From the NCBI GenBank assembly GCA_937873155.1, contig CALMVZ010000035.1:1-64000 (forward strand): a DNA stretch of 64,000 bases. Direction: 5' to 3'. The stretch is from an uncultured Bacteroidota bacterium. Its GTDB lineage: Bacteria > Bacteroidota > Bacteroidia > B-17B0 > Aurantibacillaceae. The notes beneath the pieces were generated by a model. That model was not told where the DNA came from, made no database searches, and was given only the letters and a program-made list of their open reading frames with translations. Below, one piece after another: positions 16,929-25,381 of this stretch. Both the position numbers and the translations under genes were made by a program. Each line of letters starts with the position of its first letter. The stretch's first letter is position 1.

Positions 16929-17528
16929 TTACTTGATAGTATAACCAAAACTGAAACCTGCCCACGGGAAAATGGGATACTCTTCGATTGGCCCCCTGGC
17001 ATATGGCGCATAGGAATAATGAGTGGAGTTATACATCTCACCCTTGTGTTTTATACCCCAATCAATATCAATTAAACCGACAGTTGGCGTTAAAGTTAAC
17101 CTAAAGAAAAAACCACCATCTCTTCTTTGAATACGATAACCAATTTTAGGAGTAAAATAGAAATAGTTGTCTGTTGTATTTACAAGGGCATTATCGGATA
17201 AATAAGTTTTTGAGGTAATTGATAAATAAGTTAATCCGGTACCAAGTTCAAGATGATGATTCTTTTTACCAAAGATCCAGTTATAAGAAACAGGAGTGCC
17301 GACAACAAACATGTTCATTGAATTAAGGGTGGGAAGCAATGCAATGCCTGCGGTAAAGGAAGTCTTTATTTTTTTATCGATGCGATATAAACGATCAAAT
17401 GATAATGAATTAAAAATGCCTTGCCCGGCATACTCGATATAGATTGTATTACGTTTTACAGGAACTTCCTGGGCAACCGATGACAGTTGCATAACAATTA
17501 CAAATAGAAAAATTCCGGACTTTTTCAT
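16929..17528 (-). CDS. hypothetical outer-membrane beta-barrel-like protein
   Basis: 199 residues with a signal peptide (MKKSGIFLFVIVMQLSSVAQ, cleavage after VAQ). The rest alternates hydrophobic and polar residues in short strands (NTIYIEYAGQG, KIKTSFTAGIALLP, HHLELGTGLTYLSI, DNYFYFTPKIGYRI, GFFFRLTLTPTVGL) and ends in FSFGYTIK, as small outer-membrane barrels do. The family is not identified. It lies 36 bases after the stop-distal end of the glycan operon on the same strand but has its own function unknown. Confidence 0.65.
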   Translation of the reverse strand: MKKSGIFLFVIVMQLSSVAQEVPVKRNTIYIEYAGQGIFNSLSFDRLYRIDKKIKTSFTAGIALLPTLNSMNMFVVGTPVSYNWIFGKKNHHLELGTGLTYLSITSKTYLSDNALVNTTDNYFYFTPKIGYRIQRRDGGFFFRLTLTPTVGLIDIDWGIKHKGEMYNSTHYSYAPYARGPIEEYPIFPWAGFSFGYTIK

Positions 17529-17564
17529 TAATATAAATGTACAGATTTAACCCTAATAAAAATG

Positions 17565-18860
17565 TTAATTCTTTAGCGTTTCGTGCAGTTTTACATAGAG
17601 GTCTTTCCATCCCGGTGCTATTGTATCTGAAAAACTACGGTCGTGGATAACAGTAATGAACAAGCCGTTCACTGATCTTACCATTGCTGCGATATCCGTT
17701 AATTGACCGAGTGCATGGGTAGCTGATATTTTCTGATGATCATAAAAAGCGCCGTCCATAGCCGCAAAAGGAACCGCTAATAATGGTAATTCACTTTCAG
17801 TTTCAAAGTCGTAATAATAAAAAGGTAAAGTTGTGGCAGCCCTGAATCCGGTTTTTTCTGACCAGCCCATTGTAAAATCGAATTTAATGCCTGCCTTTAT
17901 TAGTTGTTTTGGAGTGGTTTTAATATTAAAACGTAAAAAATGCTGCCGCGATGCAATAATTTCCGTTCCTGAATTCTTCGAAAGGAGTTTATGTTCTTCT
18001 TCCAATAATTTTGAATTAACAGATGAATCGTAAGAAGGATGCAATCCGAAAGTAATATTCCTGTACTTTAAAAAGCGTAACAATTTTAAAAACGCAGGAT
18101 GATTGGGATCGATGGTGCGATCGTATTTTGTATTATTCCTGTAAAGGAAAAAATAAATTACCGGCACATTGTATTTTTCAGAAGTATCAACCTGGAGATC
18201 GTAAGCATCAAAAGGATCTTTATGTTCTCCGAAAATAGCAGAATACCTTTCTCCGACCCCTACAAAGTCCATTCTTGCCAGATCTTTCAGCGCCCCTCCT
18301 ATTTGCCTGTAAAACGGTTTGGCCTGATATGCATAAACATTATCCACATCAATAGTTGAAATGAATTTGAATTTACGCTCAGGGAATTTTAAAGCTTGAA
18401 ACTTTGCAGATAACATCAATTTTAATTCGGCTATCCAGATATCAACCAAAGGGGCGTTAAATACTATTTCAGGAACAAACCTTCCGTGTGCATCAGTTCT
18501 TGCCAACAACCACTCTTCGCACCGGGAAATATGGTAAAATACAGATGAAAAAGTATCGAAGGAATCATTTGTGTATTCTAATTCAGGTTTTTTAAGTTCT
18601 TTGCTGTTTAACAAACCATCCGGGTTAACATTTAAAGCATTCTCAAATGTCTTTACAGAATAATTTATTTTAACAAGTTTGGATTGAAGAAACTCGCTTT
18701 CATTTTCGGTAAGAATATAATTACATAACAAACCCTGGTTGAAAATGAATTTACAAACGTAACTTAAACGCGGTGTAACTTTCGGTGAATAAATAATAAT
18801 AGTTGCAGGTTCGGAAGCTCCTTCAAACAAAAATCCTTTTAATTCGTTCAAACTGCCCAT
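17565..18860 (-). CDS. polysaccharide deacetylase family protein with DUF7033-like N terminus
   Basis: 431 residues. The N-terminal 110 residues resemble DUF7033, and the rest is a CE4-like NodB fold: TIDVDN carries the Asp pair, FGLHPSYDS the His motif, and the C-terminal strands follow (FTMGWSEKTGFRAATTLPF, and VIHDRSF). Such proteins remove N- or O-acetyl groups from glycans, but the unusual spacing means activity is not certain. It is the last gene of the glycan operon and its ATG overlaps the epimerase stop by one base. It likely trims the surface glycan or a precursor built by its neighbours. Confidence 0.8.
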   Translation of the reverse strand: MGSLNELKGFLFEGASEPATIIIYSPKVTPRLSYVCKFIFNQGLLCNYILTENESEFLQSKLVKINYSVKTFENALNVNPDGLLNSKELKKPELEYTNDSFDTFSSVFYHISRCEEWLLARTDAHGRFVPEIVFNAPLVDIWIAELKLMLSAKFQALKFPERKFKFISTIDVDNVYAYQAKPFYRQIGGALKDLARMDFVGVGERYSAIFGEHKDPFDAYDLQVDTSEKYNVPVIYFFLYRNNTKYDRTIDPNHPAFLKLLRFLKYRNITFGLHPSYDSSVNSKLLEEEHKLLSKNSGTEIIASRQHFLRFNIKTTPKQLIKAGIKFDFTMGWSEKTGFRAATTLPFYYYDFETESELPLLAVPFAAMDGAFYDHQKISATHALGQLTDIAAMVRSVNGLFITVIHDRSFSDTIAPGWKDLYVKLHETLKN

Positions 18861-19951
18861 TAAAACTTTTTTATAGCTTCGAATGCACGTTCAGTAGCTT
18901 TTCCGTCCCACATTGGAGGAATCTGCCCTTTTTTATAGGTCCCCGCCTCTACCTGCGAAATATAATTTAAAATAGTTTTCACTTCAAACGGAACGAGCGT
19001 GTTAGTCCCTAATGTGACAGTGATCGGCCGTTCTGTATTCGGACGTAATGTGAAGCACGGTACTTGTAAAAATGTGGTTTCTTCCTGTATACCGCCGCTG
19101 TCAGTTAAAATGAATTTACTGTACTTAATTAATTTCTGGAAAGCAAAATAATCAAGGGGTTCAGTGAATATCAATCCTTCAATGCTTTCAAACTCTTCTT
19201 TCAGGCCGAGATATTCCATGTTCTTTGTTGTTCTCGGATGAACAGGAAAAACGATCTTATAGTTTTTATTAACTTCTTTCAATATCTCAAGTAATTTCCC
19301 TAATCCTTCAGCATTGTCAACTGTAGCGGGACGATGCATTGTAATAAGGACAAATTGTTTTTTATTCACTTTCAGATCTTCAAGAACAGGTGATGCTTCT
19401 ATTTCTTTATTGAATGCCACCATTGTATCAATCATCGTATTACCAACGAAAAATACACTGTCTTTAGTATGGCCTTCTTTAATTAAATTATCGTAACCGC
19501 TTTGTTCGGTTACAAAGAAGTAATCCGTTACTTTATCAGTTAATATCCGGTTGTGCTCTTCCGGCATGGTTTCATCGTAACTACGCAGGCCACTTTCCAG
19601 GTGCGCTAATTTTATACCACAATTCTTGGCGGCGTTAGCTCCGGCAAGCGTTGAATTCACATCACCAACTACAACCATCAGATCCGGCTTGAAAGTGGTT
19701 TTAATTAAATTCTCAAGGTTTTTTGCTATCTCTGCAATAAGTTCCTCACGGTTCAGGCCTTGGGTAGTATCTAAAAAGTAGTCAGGCGTTAAATTGAATT
19801 GTTTAAAGAACACATTCGCCATTTTATCATCGAAATGTTGCCCGGTATGAACTATTTTCAGATCATGGCCATGCTGCAAGGCAACTTTTTTGAATTGAGT
19901 TACCTTTATAAAATTAGGACGTGTGCCTACTATGACAAGAATTTTTTTCAC
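18860..19951 (-). CDS. wecB: UDP-N-acetylglucosamine 2-epimerase (non-hydrolysing)
   Basis: About 363 residues, the usual size. Family motifs are complete: KKILVIVGTRPNFIK, HTGQHFDDKM, VVGDVNSTLAG, HLESGLRSYDETMPEEHNR (catalytic Asp/Glu/His region), VGNTMIDT, and LTDSGGIQEE. It converts UDP-GlcNAc to UDP-ManNAc for surface polysaccharide. No ATG is available: GTG at 19951 gives the standard MKKILVIVG start, while a TTG at 19960 overlaps the methyltransferase stop (TTGA). Both are possible; the GTG form is listed. Tight spacing on both sides shows translational coupling within the operon. Confidence 0.93.
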   Translation of the reverse strand: MKKILVIVGTRPNFIKVTQFKKVALQHGHDLKIVHTGQHFDDKMANVFFKQFNLTPDYFLDTTQGLNREELIAEIAKNLENLIKTTFKPDLMVVVGDVNSTLAGANAAKNCGIKLAHLESGLRSYDETMPEEHNRILTDKVTDYFFVTEQSGYDNLIKEGHTKDSVFFVGNTMIDTMVAFNKEIEASPVLEDLKVNKKQFVLITMHRPATVDNAEGLGKLLEILKEVNKNYKIVFPVHPRTTKNMEYLGLKEEFESIEGLIFTEPLDYFAFQKLIKYSKFILTDSGGIQEETTFLQVPCFTLRPNTERPITVTLGTNTLVPFEVKTILNYISQVEAGTYKKGQIPPMWDGKATERAFEAIKKF

Positions 19952-19956
19952 AATGA

Positions 19957-20622
19957 TCAAGAGCTTAAAGCTATTAAAAAATAATTGGGTTTACCAATTT
20001 TGAAAAGGGATTGCAATTTATTCAGAAAATTAAGGTAAACCGACCAGAACACAGAAAAGAGTTTAACATCTGTCCTGTTGTAATGATGCGTATAACAAAC
20101 AGGTTTTATCAATTCCGTTTTAAAACCATAACCAACGAAAAATGACGCAATATCTTTTTCTTCCAGTATCAGTTTATTCTCATTCGTGTTTTGCGACTGG
20201 AACCATTTAAAATTTTTGCCTTGTGTATTTGGAATAATGATAATAAGTTGGGCATTGTTTTTGCTCACACTTTGCTTCAGTGTTTTAAGGATCTGGTCAT
20301 ACCCTTCCAGTAAAAATAAAGAGTTGATGATACAGAACACGTCAAATTGAGGATGTGAATTCAAAACTGCCTCAATGGTATTTACTTCATAAGTTAATTT
20401 TGGTCCGGAGAAATTAGAAGCGGCTCTTTTTATTGCGTCCACAGAACTATCCGCCGCGATCACTTTTCCCCCTATTTGCGAAAGATGCCAGGCTGTTTCA
20501 CCATTCCCGCACGGGCAATCAATTATTGTTTTACACGACCTTCCCGTATCTAATAAATAGGAAATGACATCTTTCGCAAAAGCCGCCTGGGGATAATTAT
20601 ATTTTAAAAGCGCTTTAGCCAT
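19957..20622 (-). CDS. class I SAM-dependent methyltransferase
   Basis: 221 residues with a Rossmann-type methyltransferase core: IIDCPCGNGETAWHL is motif I (SAM binding), KVIAADSS the acidic loop and FDVFCIINSLFLLEGY motif IV. A C-terminal segment (FWSVYLNFLNKLQSLF) may attach it to the membrane. In a glycan operon it probably methylates a sugar or lipid-linked intermediate. Its ATG (20622) overlaps the preceding glycosyltransferase stop by 8 bases. The substrate cannot be read from the sequence. Confidence 0.82.
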   Translation of the reverse strand: MAKALLKYNYPQAAFAKDVISYLLDTGRSCKTIIDCPCGNGETAWHLSQIGGKVIAADSSVDAIKRAASNFSGPKLTYEVNTIEAVLNSHPQFDVFCIINSLFLLEGYDQILKTLKQSVSKNNAQLIIIIPNTQGKNFKWFQSQNTNENKLILEEKDIASFFVGYGFKTELIKPVCYTHHYNRTDVKLFSVFWSVYLNFLNKLQSLFKIGKPNYFLIALSS

Positions 20623-21880
20623 TGATCGCTTTTATTAATGTTTTAGTGATATGGCCAACCTCAAAAGAGTGAATATCAACATCCGGATTTGATGTAAATT
20701 CCTTAAGGTCATTATTGATAAGGAAATAATAGAATGAATCTTCCAGTTCTTTTGGTTCAAATAAAAAGCCGATACCATTAGTAGTAATATAATCCGAAGC
20801 GTGCCCTTTATTTCCAAAATACAAAATTGGTTTGCGGAAATACAGATATTCGTAAAACTTAGTATTTAATGCGTGATGATGGTCCTGCGCAGAGAACAAT
20901 AAACAAAAATCCGCCTGGCTGATCTTTTCGTGTACCTCTTTTTGGGGCACATCCCCATGGAATTTAATAGCGCTGCAATTTGAATTTTTTAGTTCCTCAA
21001 TCGCTTTATGATCCATATTTCCATAGAGATCAAACGACAATCTTTTATAAAGATCAGGATGCGAAGCTTCAAGTTTCTTCAGAGTGTTAACTAAAGGTTT
21101 CAACAGATAGATCAGGTTCGGGTAGAACGAACCTGTATAAACAAACCGAACAATATCAGAAGGCGGTGTAGATGATGCGGTAAACTCATAATCATCATTG
21201 TCAAATCCGTTCGGTAAATGAACGAATGAAGCTTCTGTAAAAATTTTCTTTTTTAATAGTTCAAGACTTTGTTGATTCACATCCAGAACAACATCAGCCG
21301 CTAACAACACTTGTTTTTCAAATTCCGATTCTGCTGCAAGATCTGAAGAGCTTATATTCGCAAAACCATGATACGACCTATTATCTGTCCAGGGATCACG
21401 ATAATCTACACAGAATTTAAGGCCGGGATATTTTTTCTTTAATGGTAAAAGATAATACGCCAGTTTGTATGGAGGAATCGTTACAATAAGCGTATTTATT
21501 TTATTAATTGAGATCAGCTTATCAGCTTCGCGCAATAAAGTATCTTTCACAAACCAGATCTTATCCTGTTTGTTTCCTTTAATGAATAATTTTGCCCCTA
21601 TCGTCAGTATCTTGTAGATGAGCTTCTCAAAAAAATTGGCCGGGTAAAAACTAAAGACCTTTGATAAACCCAACGGGAAAGTAGTGATCTTGATCTTTTT
21701 ATCCCTTACATCATTGATCCAGGCAGACGTTTTATTAGAAGTGTTCTCTGCTGCCAATACATGCACATTAAAATTATTTTTAGCCAGATGCTTGGCAAAT
21801 TTTGCCCAACGCCTTCCTCCTATTCCCGGGAAAGACGGAAAAGAAAAACAAACGATCAATATGTTCTGTTTATTTTCCAA
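20615..21880 (-). CDS. GT4-like glycosyltransferase
   Basis: 421 residues in two Rossmann halves. The N-terminal half begins NILIVCFSFPSFPGIGGRRW and contains the acceptor-side DYRDPWTDN; the C-terminal half has VYTGSFYPNLIYLLKP and ALNTKFYEYLYFRKPILYFG, the GT4 nucleotide-sugar E-x7-E-like region. It is clearly a paralogue of the N-terminal half of the fusion protein at 22987-25302 (shared GIGGRRWAKFAK, LAAEN/IAAEN and TKFYEY/TKFCEY segments). It should add a sugar to the growing glycan; donor and linkage are unknown. The start overlaps the amidotransferase stop by 11 bases. Confidence 0.87.
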   Translation of the reverse strand: MENKQNILIVCFSFPSFPGIGGRRWAKFAKHLAKNNFNVHVLAAENTSNKTSAWINDVRDKKIKITTFPLGLSKVFSFYPANFFEKLIYKILTIGAKLFIKGNKQDKIWFVKDTLLREADKLISINKINTLIVTIPPYKLAYYLLPLKKKYPGLKFCVDYRDPWTDNRSYHGFANISSSDLAAESEFEKQVLLAADVVLDVNQQSLELLKKKIFTEASFVHLPNGFDNDDYEFTASSTPPSDIVRFVYTGSFYPNLIYLLKPLVNTLKKLEASHPDLYKRLSFDLYGNMDHKAIEELKNSNCSAIKFHGDVPQKEVHEKISQADFCLLFSAQDHHHALNTKFYEYLYFRKPILYFGNKGHASDYITTNGIGFLFEPKELEDSFYYFLINNDLKEFTSNPDVDIHSFEVGHITKTLIKAING

Positions 21881-22985
21881 CCAGTTTTTTCAGGGGTTTA
21901 AATAATTTTACCGCTTTGAAATACATTTCCCAATATCTCTGAACCGTTGGGTAATCGCTGTGCTTTTTAATTGGGGCTTTCATGTAAGCTTCAAACTCTG
22001 CTTCAGTGAAACCAAACTTCTTTAAAACATACTCCTTATCCTCAGCGCACTGCTTATCATCATATGCCGGCAGTGAATATTCTTTTAAAGCTTCTTCCCT
22101 TGTCATTAATCCGGCCTGAACTAAAACTGAAAGATGGAACTGCCGTTTATCAAAACCAAATTTTTCCTTTAGTATATATCCCTGGTAAAAACGCGTGAAG
22201 ATGTTTTCGTAATGTTTACCGCCATAATCGCGCCATCCTAATTCTTTTGTGATCAGTTCTTTTACTTTCTTCTTATCGTAATCTGTATAATTCAACAATG
22301 AAACATACTTCAGTTTCCTGTCAACCATCCTTTGCTTGATGAATGAAAAATACGGGAAGGTTTTAAATGGAACTTTGCCAAACCGATTATGGATGGCTTT
22401 AATGTTCACAATATCCATTTTAGCGTGACGCCAGCTTTTTGGTAAATAAGTTCCTTCGGTAATTACATTATGTCCCGTCAGAACATGTTTTATACTGTAT
22501 TTCAAAGCAGCTTTATGTGCGGTTAAGATCAGGGCATAATCATAAGGCAATTCAATATCCACCACACCTGCTTTGAAAAATGAAAGCTGGATGTCTTTTA
22601 TTTCTTCCCAATCTAAAACCAAAGTATACAGATCAAAACCTGTACGTTCGCATATATTCTCAATGTTCTTAACTGAGAGTTCTGAATTCCATCCGTTATC
22701 ACAATGCACCAATAAAACCCTTAAACCGTTTTGTTTAGCCACCCACGCGAGATAAGTACTGTCAACACCACCACTAACGCCAATGATACAATCGTATTTT
22801 TTTCCTTTTCCTGCAGTTTTTATTTCATTCACAGTTTCCTCAAAATGTTTTTTTGCAGCTTCACCTTTAGGCAATTTAGCGAATGCAGTATCAAAACTAT
22901 GACAATGATTACAAATACCATTCTCATCAAGAATGAGATCCGGATCGTTAACATTATCCATTATACATCTTTTACAGGTTTTCAT
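21870..22985 (-). CDS. N-acetyl sugar amidotransferase (WbpG-like)
   Basis: 371 residues. The N-terminal zinc-type motif CKRCIMD...CNHCH is followed by the PP-loop ATP site GVSGGVDSTYLAW and a conserved TGHNVITEG segment, as in WbpG/PseA-like enzymes that turn an N-acetyl group into an acetamidino group on nucleotide-activated sugars. Characterised WbpG systems take ammonia from HisH/HisF-type partners; none is in the window, although a glutamine-hydrolysing asnB is two genes upstream. Length is typical. It starts one base after the fusion gene ends. Confidence 0.88.
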   Translation of the reverse strand: MKTCKRCIMDNVNDPDLILDENGICNHCHSFDTAFAKLPKGEAAKKHFEETVNEIKTAGKGKKYDCIIGVSGGVDSTYLAWVAKQNGLRVLLVHCDNGWNSELSVKNIENICERTGFDLYTLVLDWEEIKDIQLSFFKAGVVDIELPYDYALILTAHKAALKYSIKHVLTGHNVITEGTYLPKSWRHAKMDIVNIKAIHNRFGKVPFKTFPYFSFIKQRMVDRKLKYVSLLNYTDYDKKKVKELITKELGWRDYGGKHYENIFTRFYQGYILKEKFGFDKRQFHLSVLVQAGLMTREEALKEYSLPAYDDKQCAEDKEYVLKKFGFTEAEFEAYMKAPIKKHSDYPTVQRYWEMYFKAVKLFKPLKKLVGK

Positions 22986-22986
22986 C

Positions 22987-25302
22987 TTAATTGATCATTT
23001 TTTTATAGTCTGTATTCAACTCATATCTGCCTTTTGCATATTTGAGAAACTGGCCTAAGGTATCTACATTATGTTTGCTCATCATTTTGGGATGCGAAAT
23101 AAAATGCATGAAGTCATTTTCATCCACAAAATCTTCGTAGGCTTTTTTTGTAAAGTAGGTCATTAATTCAACCGAAACCATTTCTTTTTTGTCTGCTGTT
23201 TCCCAGTCAAAATTCTGGATCTTACGTATAACACTTGCTTCCCCGTCAACTGCACTGAAACCATCTCCAAAGCTTCTCCGGTTCGTATACCACATGTATT
23301 TGTGAAGGAAACGGTTCAGGAACCGGTTGCGGTTACTATTGTTCAGTGTGCTTATTACAAATTCTTTGAAAGGCCCGTTAACATCGGTCTTTTCAACTTC
23401 ATTCGAAAAAGAATAAATGTTCTGCAAAGGTATCTTTGAAAAATCATAAAAAATATTTTTGCCTTGCATCTTAAAGCCGCGCAAAGCCGAAAAATCATTT
23501 ACGAGACCATATTTTTCAAAATGCGGACGGAGTTCAGAAAAAGGCTGCAGGCACCAGCCGCCCGCCCTGTACGAATCGACCGGATAATCAACTCCTGCTT
23601 CTTTCTTTAGCTGGTTTATCAGATCAATTGAAAAAGAAAATAATTCGTCTCGCTCTTTTTCAGGGATCACATGTAAACGGTAATATTCTGCCGATTCCAA
23701 ACGCCATTGATCCAGTTTTTTATCATACACAGCATCACGCCAGTGCGGATGTAAATGCGGAAATATGTAATGACCGTCTTTCAAAACTTCTGTCAGTTGG
23801 TTTTTGATGAGGCGGAGATCTTCTTTGCATTCAGCTTCATTGCTTTCGGTTAATTTTTTGAGATAGGTCGTATCAACGAAGAAGATCGCTTTCTTAAAAT
23901 TATTTTCCCTGAAAATATTCAATAACAATGCAGTAGGTTTAAGGATACAATTCTTTGCTGTTCCGCTTCTTTTCCCGAGGTACAATTCATAATCAAAGGT
24001 AAGAAGAACATTACGTTCGTTAATTGCATTCTTTACAGGAAGCGGCTCTTCAATAATATCAGAAAGTTGGTTTGTGATATGAGGAATAGAAAAAGTTCTT
24101 ATATCAAAGGCTGAATCCCAGTGATAGGCTTTTTCGTTAAGGGTTGCAAGGATGATGCTTTTTAGGTCGACCAATGCATTTTCAGGGTCTACCCAATAAC
24201 CGAGTTGGTTCTTTACTATGAATTCAGATGCTGCACCTTTGTGAGAAACAACTACTATCTTTTTCTTCTGTGAAATATATTCACAAAACTTTGTACTCAA
24301 AGCGAAATTGTATACATCGTTCAGGAATAACATACAATAGTGAGCGTTGGCGATCCTTGAATAAACCCCATTGAGATCGAGCGAACCTGTGAATTTAAAG
24401 ATCTCGTTGACTTTATTTTCATTTACCAGGGAAAGGTATTTCTCAGGAAAACGGCCGATGAATTCAAACTCTAGTTTATTGAAGAGATCCGGATCTGATA
24501 TCTTCAAAGCTGCCAGTGTTTTTACAAAAGGCTCAATGATGTAGCCTAAATTAATATAAAGTGTTCCTGTAAAAACAAATTTTATTTTATCCTCAGCTAT
24601 CTTTTGCGTGAGATCCAAACCTTCAAAATCTTCAGGGTCATAACCGTTCGGTATCACTTCGAATTTTTTCTGAATGGTAAGCGAACTGAAATAATTATTC
24701 AGATCGTTGGCAACACTGATTACTTTGTCAGCTAAAAGAACTGTTTGCTTCTCATAGCGCTTCTCAACTATCTTCCTGTCTAACGGCAAACTGGTAAATG
24801 ATGAGATCTCGACATCTTCAGTCCAGAGATCGCGGAAATCAACTAAAAATTTTATACTTGGAAATTTATGTTTTAGTTTTACAACGTAATTCGATAAACG
24901 GAACGGCCCGGATGTAACAATAACACAATCGATCTTTTTCTCTGAAATAAGCCGGGCCACCTCATTGTTTATTTGCTTTTCCCAAAAAATCGACCGGTCG
25001 AAAAAATTTCCTTTATCGAGCAGCTTCAGTAAATTGAGATTAAAAAAATAAAGTGCTTTATTGAAGAGATCATTTTTAGGGAACGCTATGCTTTTCGGAA
25101 AATTATAGGGCAATGAAATTACTTTGATGCCCTCTATGTCTTTATTCCAGGCAGATTCTTCCTTAGTTACATTCTCGGCCGCTATCACGGTAATATCATG
25201 GCCCATCCGCTTCAGGTACTTGGCAAACTTAGCCCATCTCCGGCCGCCAATACCTGATGTTGGAGGAAATAAATGAGATATGATGAGAATGTTTTTGCCC
25301 AT
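22987..25302 (-). CDS. fusion: GT4-like glycosyltransferase plus polysaccharide deacetylase-like domain
   Basis: 771 residues. Residues 1 to about 415 form a GT4-like glycosyltransferase (ISHLFPPTSGIGGRRWAKFA, VDFRDLWTED, FTGTLYINLGYIIEPF, STKFCEYISQKKKIVVV). From about residue 430 a second domain begins NVLLTFDYELYLGKRSGT and continues with FPHLHPHWRDA and YRAGGWCLQPFSELR, which resembles the CE4/NodB deacetylase-like fold with Asp and His metal ligands. The combination could couple sugar addition with deacetylation of the same glycan. It is the first gene of the six-gene glycan unit, 79 bases after asnB. Its GT half is a paralogue of the protein at 20615-21880. Confidence 0.85.
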   Translation of the reverse strand: MGKNILIISHLFPPTSGIGGRRWAKFAKYLKRMGHDITVIAAENVTKEESAWNKDIEGIKVISLPYNFPKSIAFPKNDLFNKALYFFNLNLLKLLDKGNFFDRSIFWEKQINNEVARLISEKKIDCVIVTSGPFRLSNYVVKLKHKFPSIKFLVDFRDLWTEDVEISSFTSLPLDRKIVEKRYEKQTVLLADKVISVANDLNNYFSSLTIQKKFEVIPNGYDPEDFEGLDLTQKIAEDKIKFVFTGTLYINLGYIIEPFVKTLAALKISDPDLFNKLEFEFIGRFPEKYLSLVNENKVNEIFKFTGSLDLNGVYSRIANAHYCMLFLNDVYNFALSTKFCEYISQKKKIVVVSHKGAASEFIVKNQLGYWVDPENALVDLKSIILATLNEKAYHWDSAFDIRTFSIPHITNQLSDIIEEPLPVKNAINERNVLLTFDYELYLGKRSGTAKNCILKPTALLLNIFRENNFKKAIFFVDTTYLKKLTESNEAECKEDLRLIKNQLTEVLKDGHYIFPHLHPHWRDAVYDKKLDQWRLESAEYYRLHVIPEKERDELFSFSIDLINQLKKEAGVDYPVDSYRAGGWCLQPFSELRPHFEKYGLVNDFSALRGFKMQGKNIFYDFSKIPLQNIYSFSNEVEKTDVNGPFKEFVISTLNNSNRNRFLNRFLHKYMWYTNRRSFGDGFSAVDGEASVIRKIQNFDWETADKKEMVSVELMTYFTKKAYEDFVDENDFMHFISHPKMMSKHNVDTLGQFLKYAKGRYELNTDYKKMIN

Positions 25303-25381
25303 ACAAGACGTTAATATCCGATAAATTACAATGTGTTCCTGCCTCTGAAAAAAGAGGTTATTAAGAGCTAAATGTTAAGAT

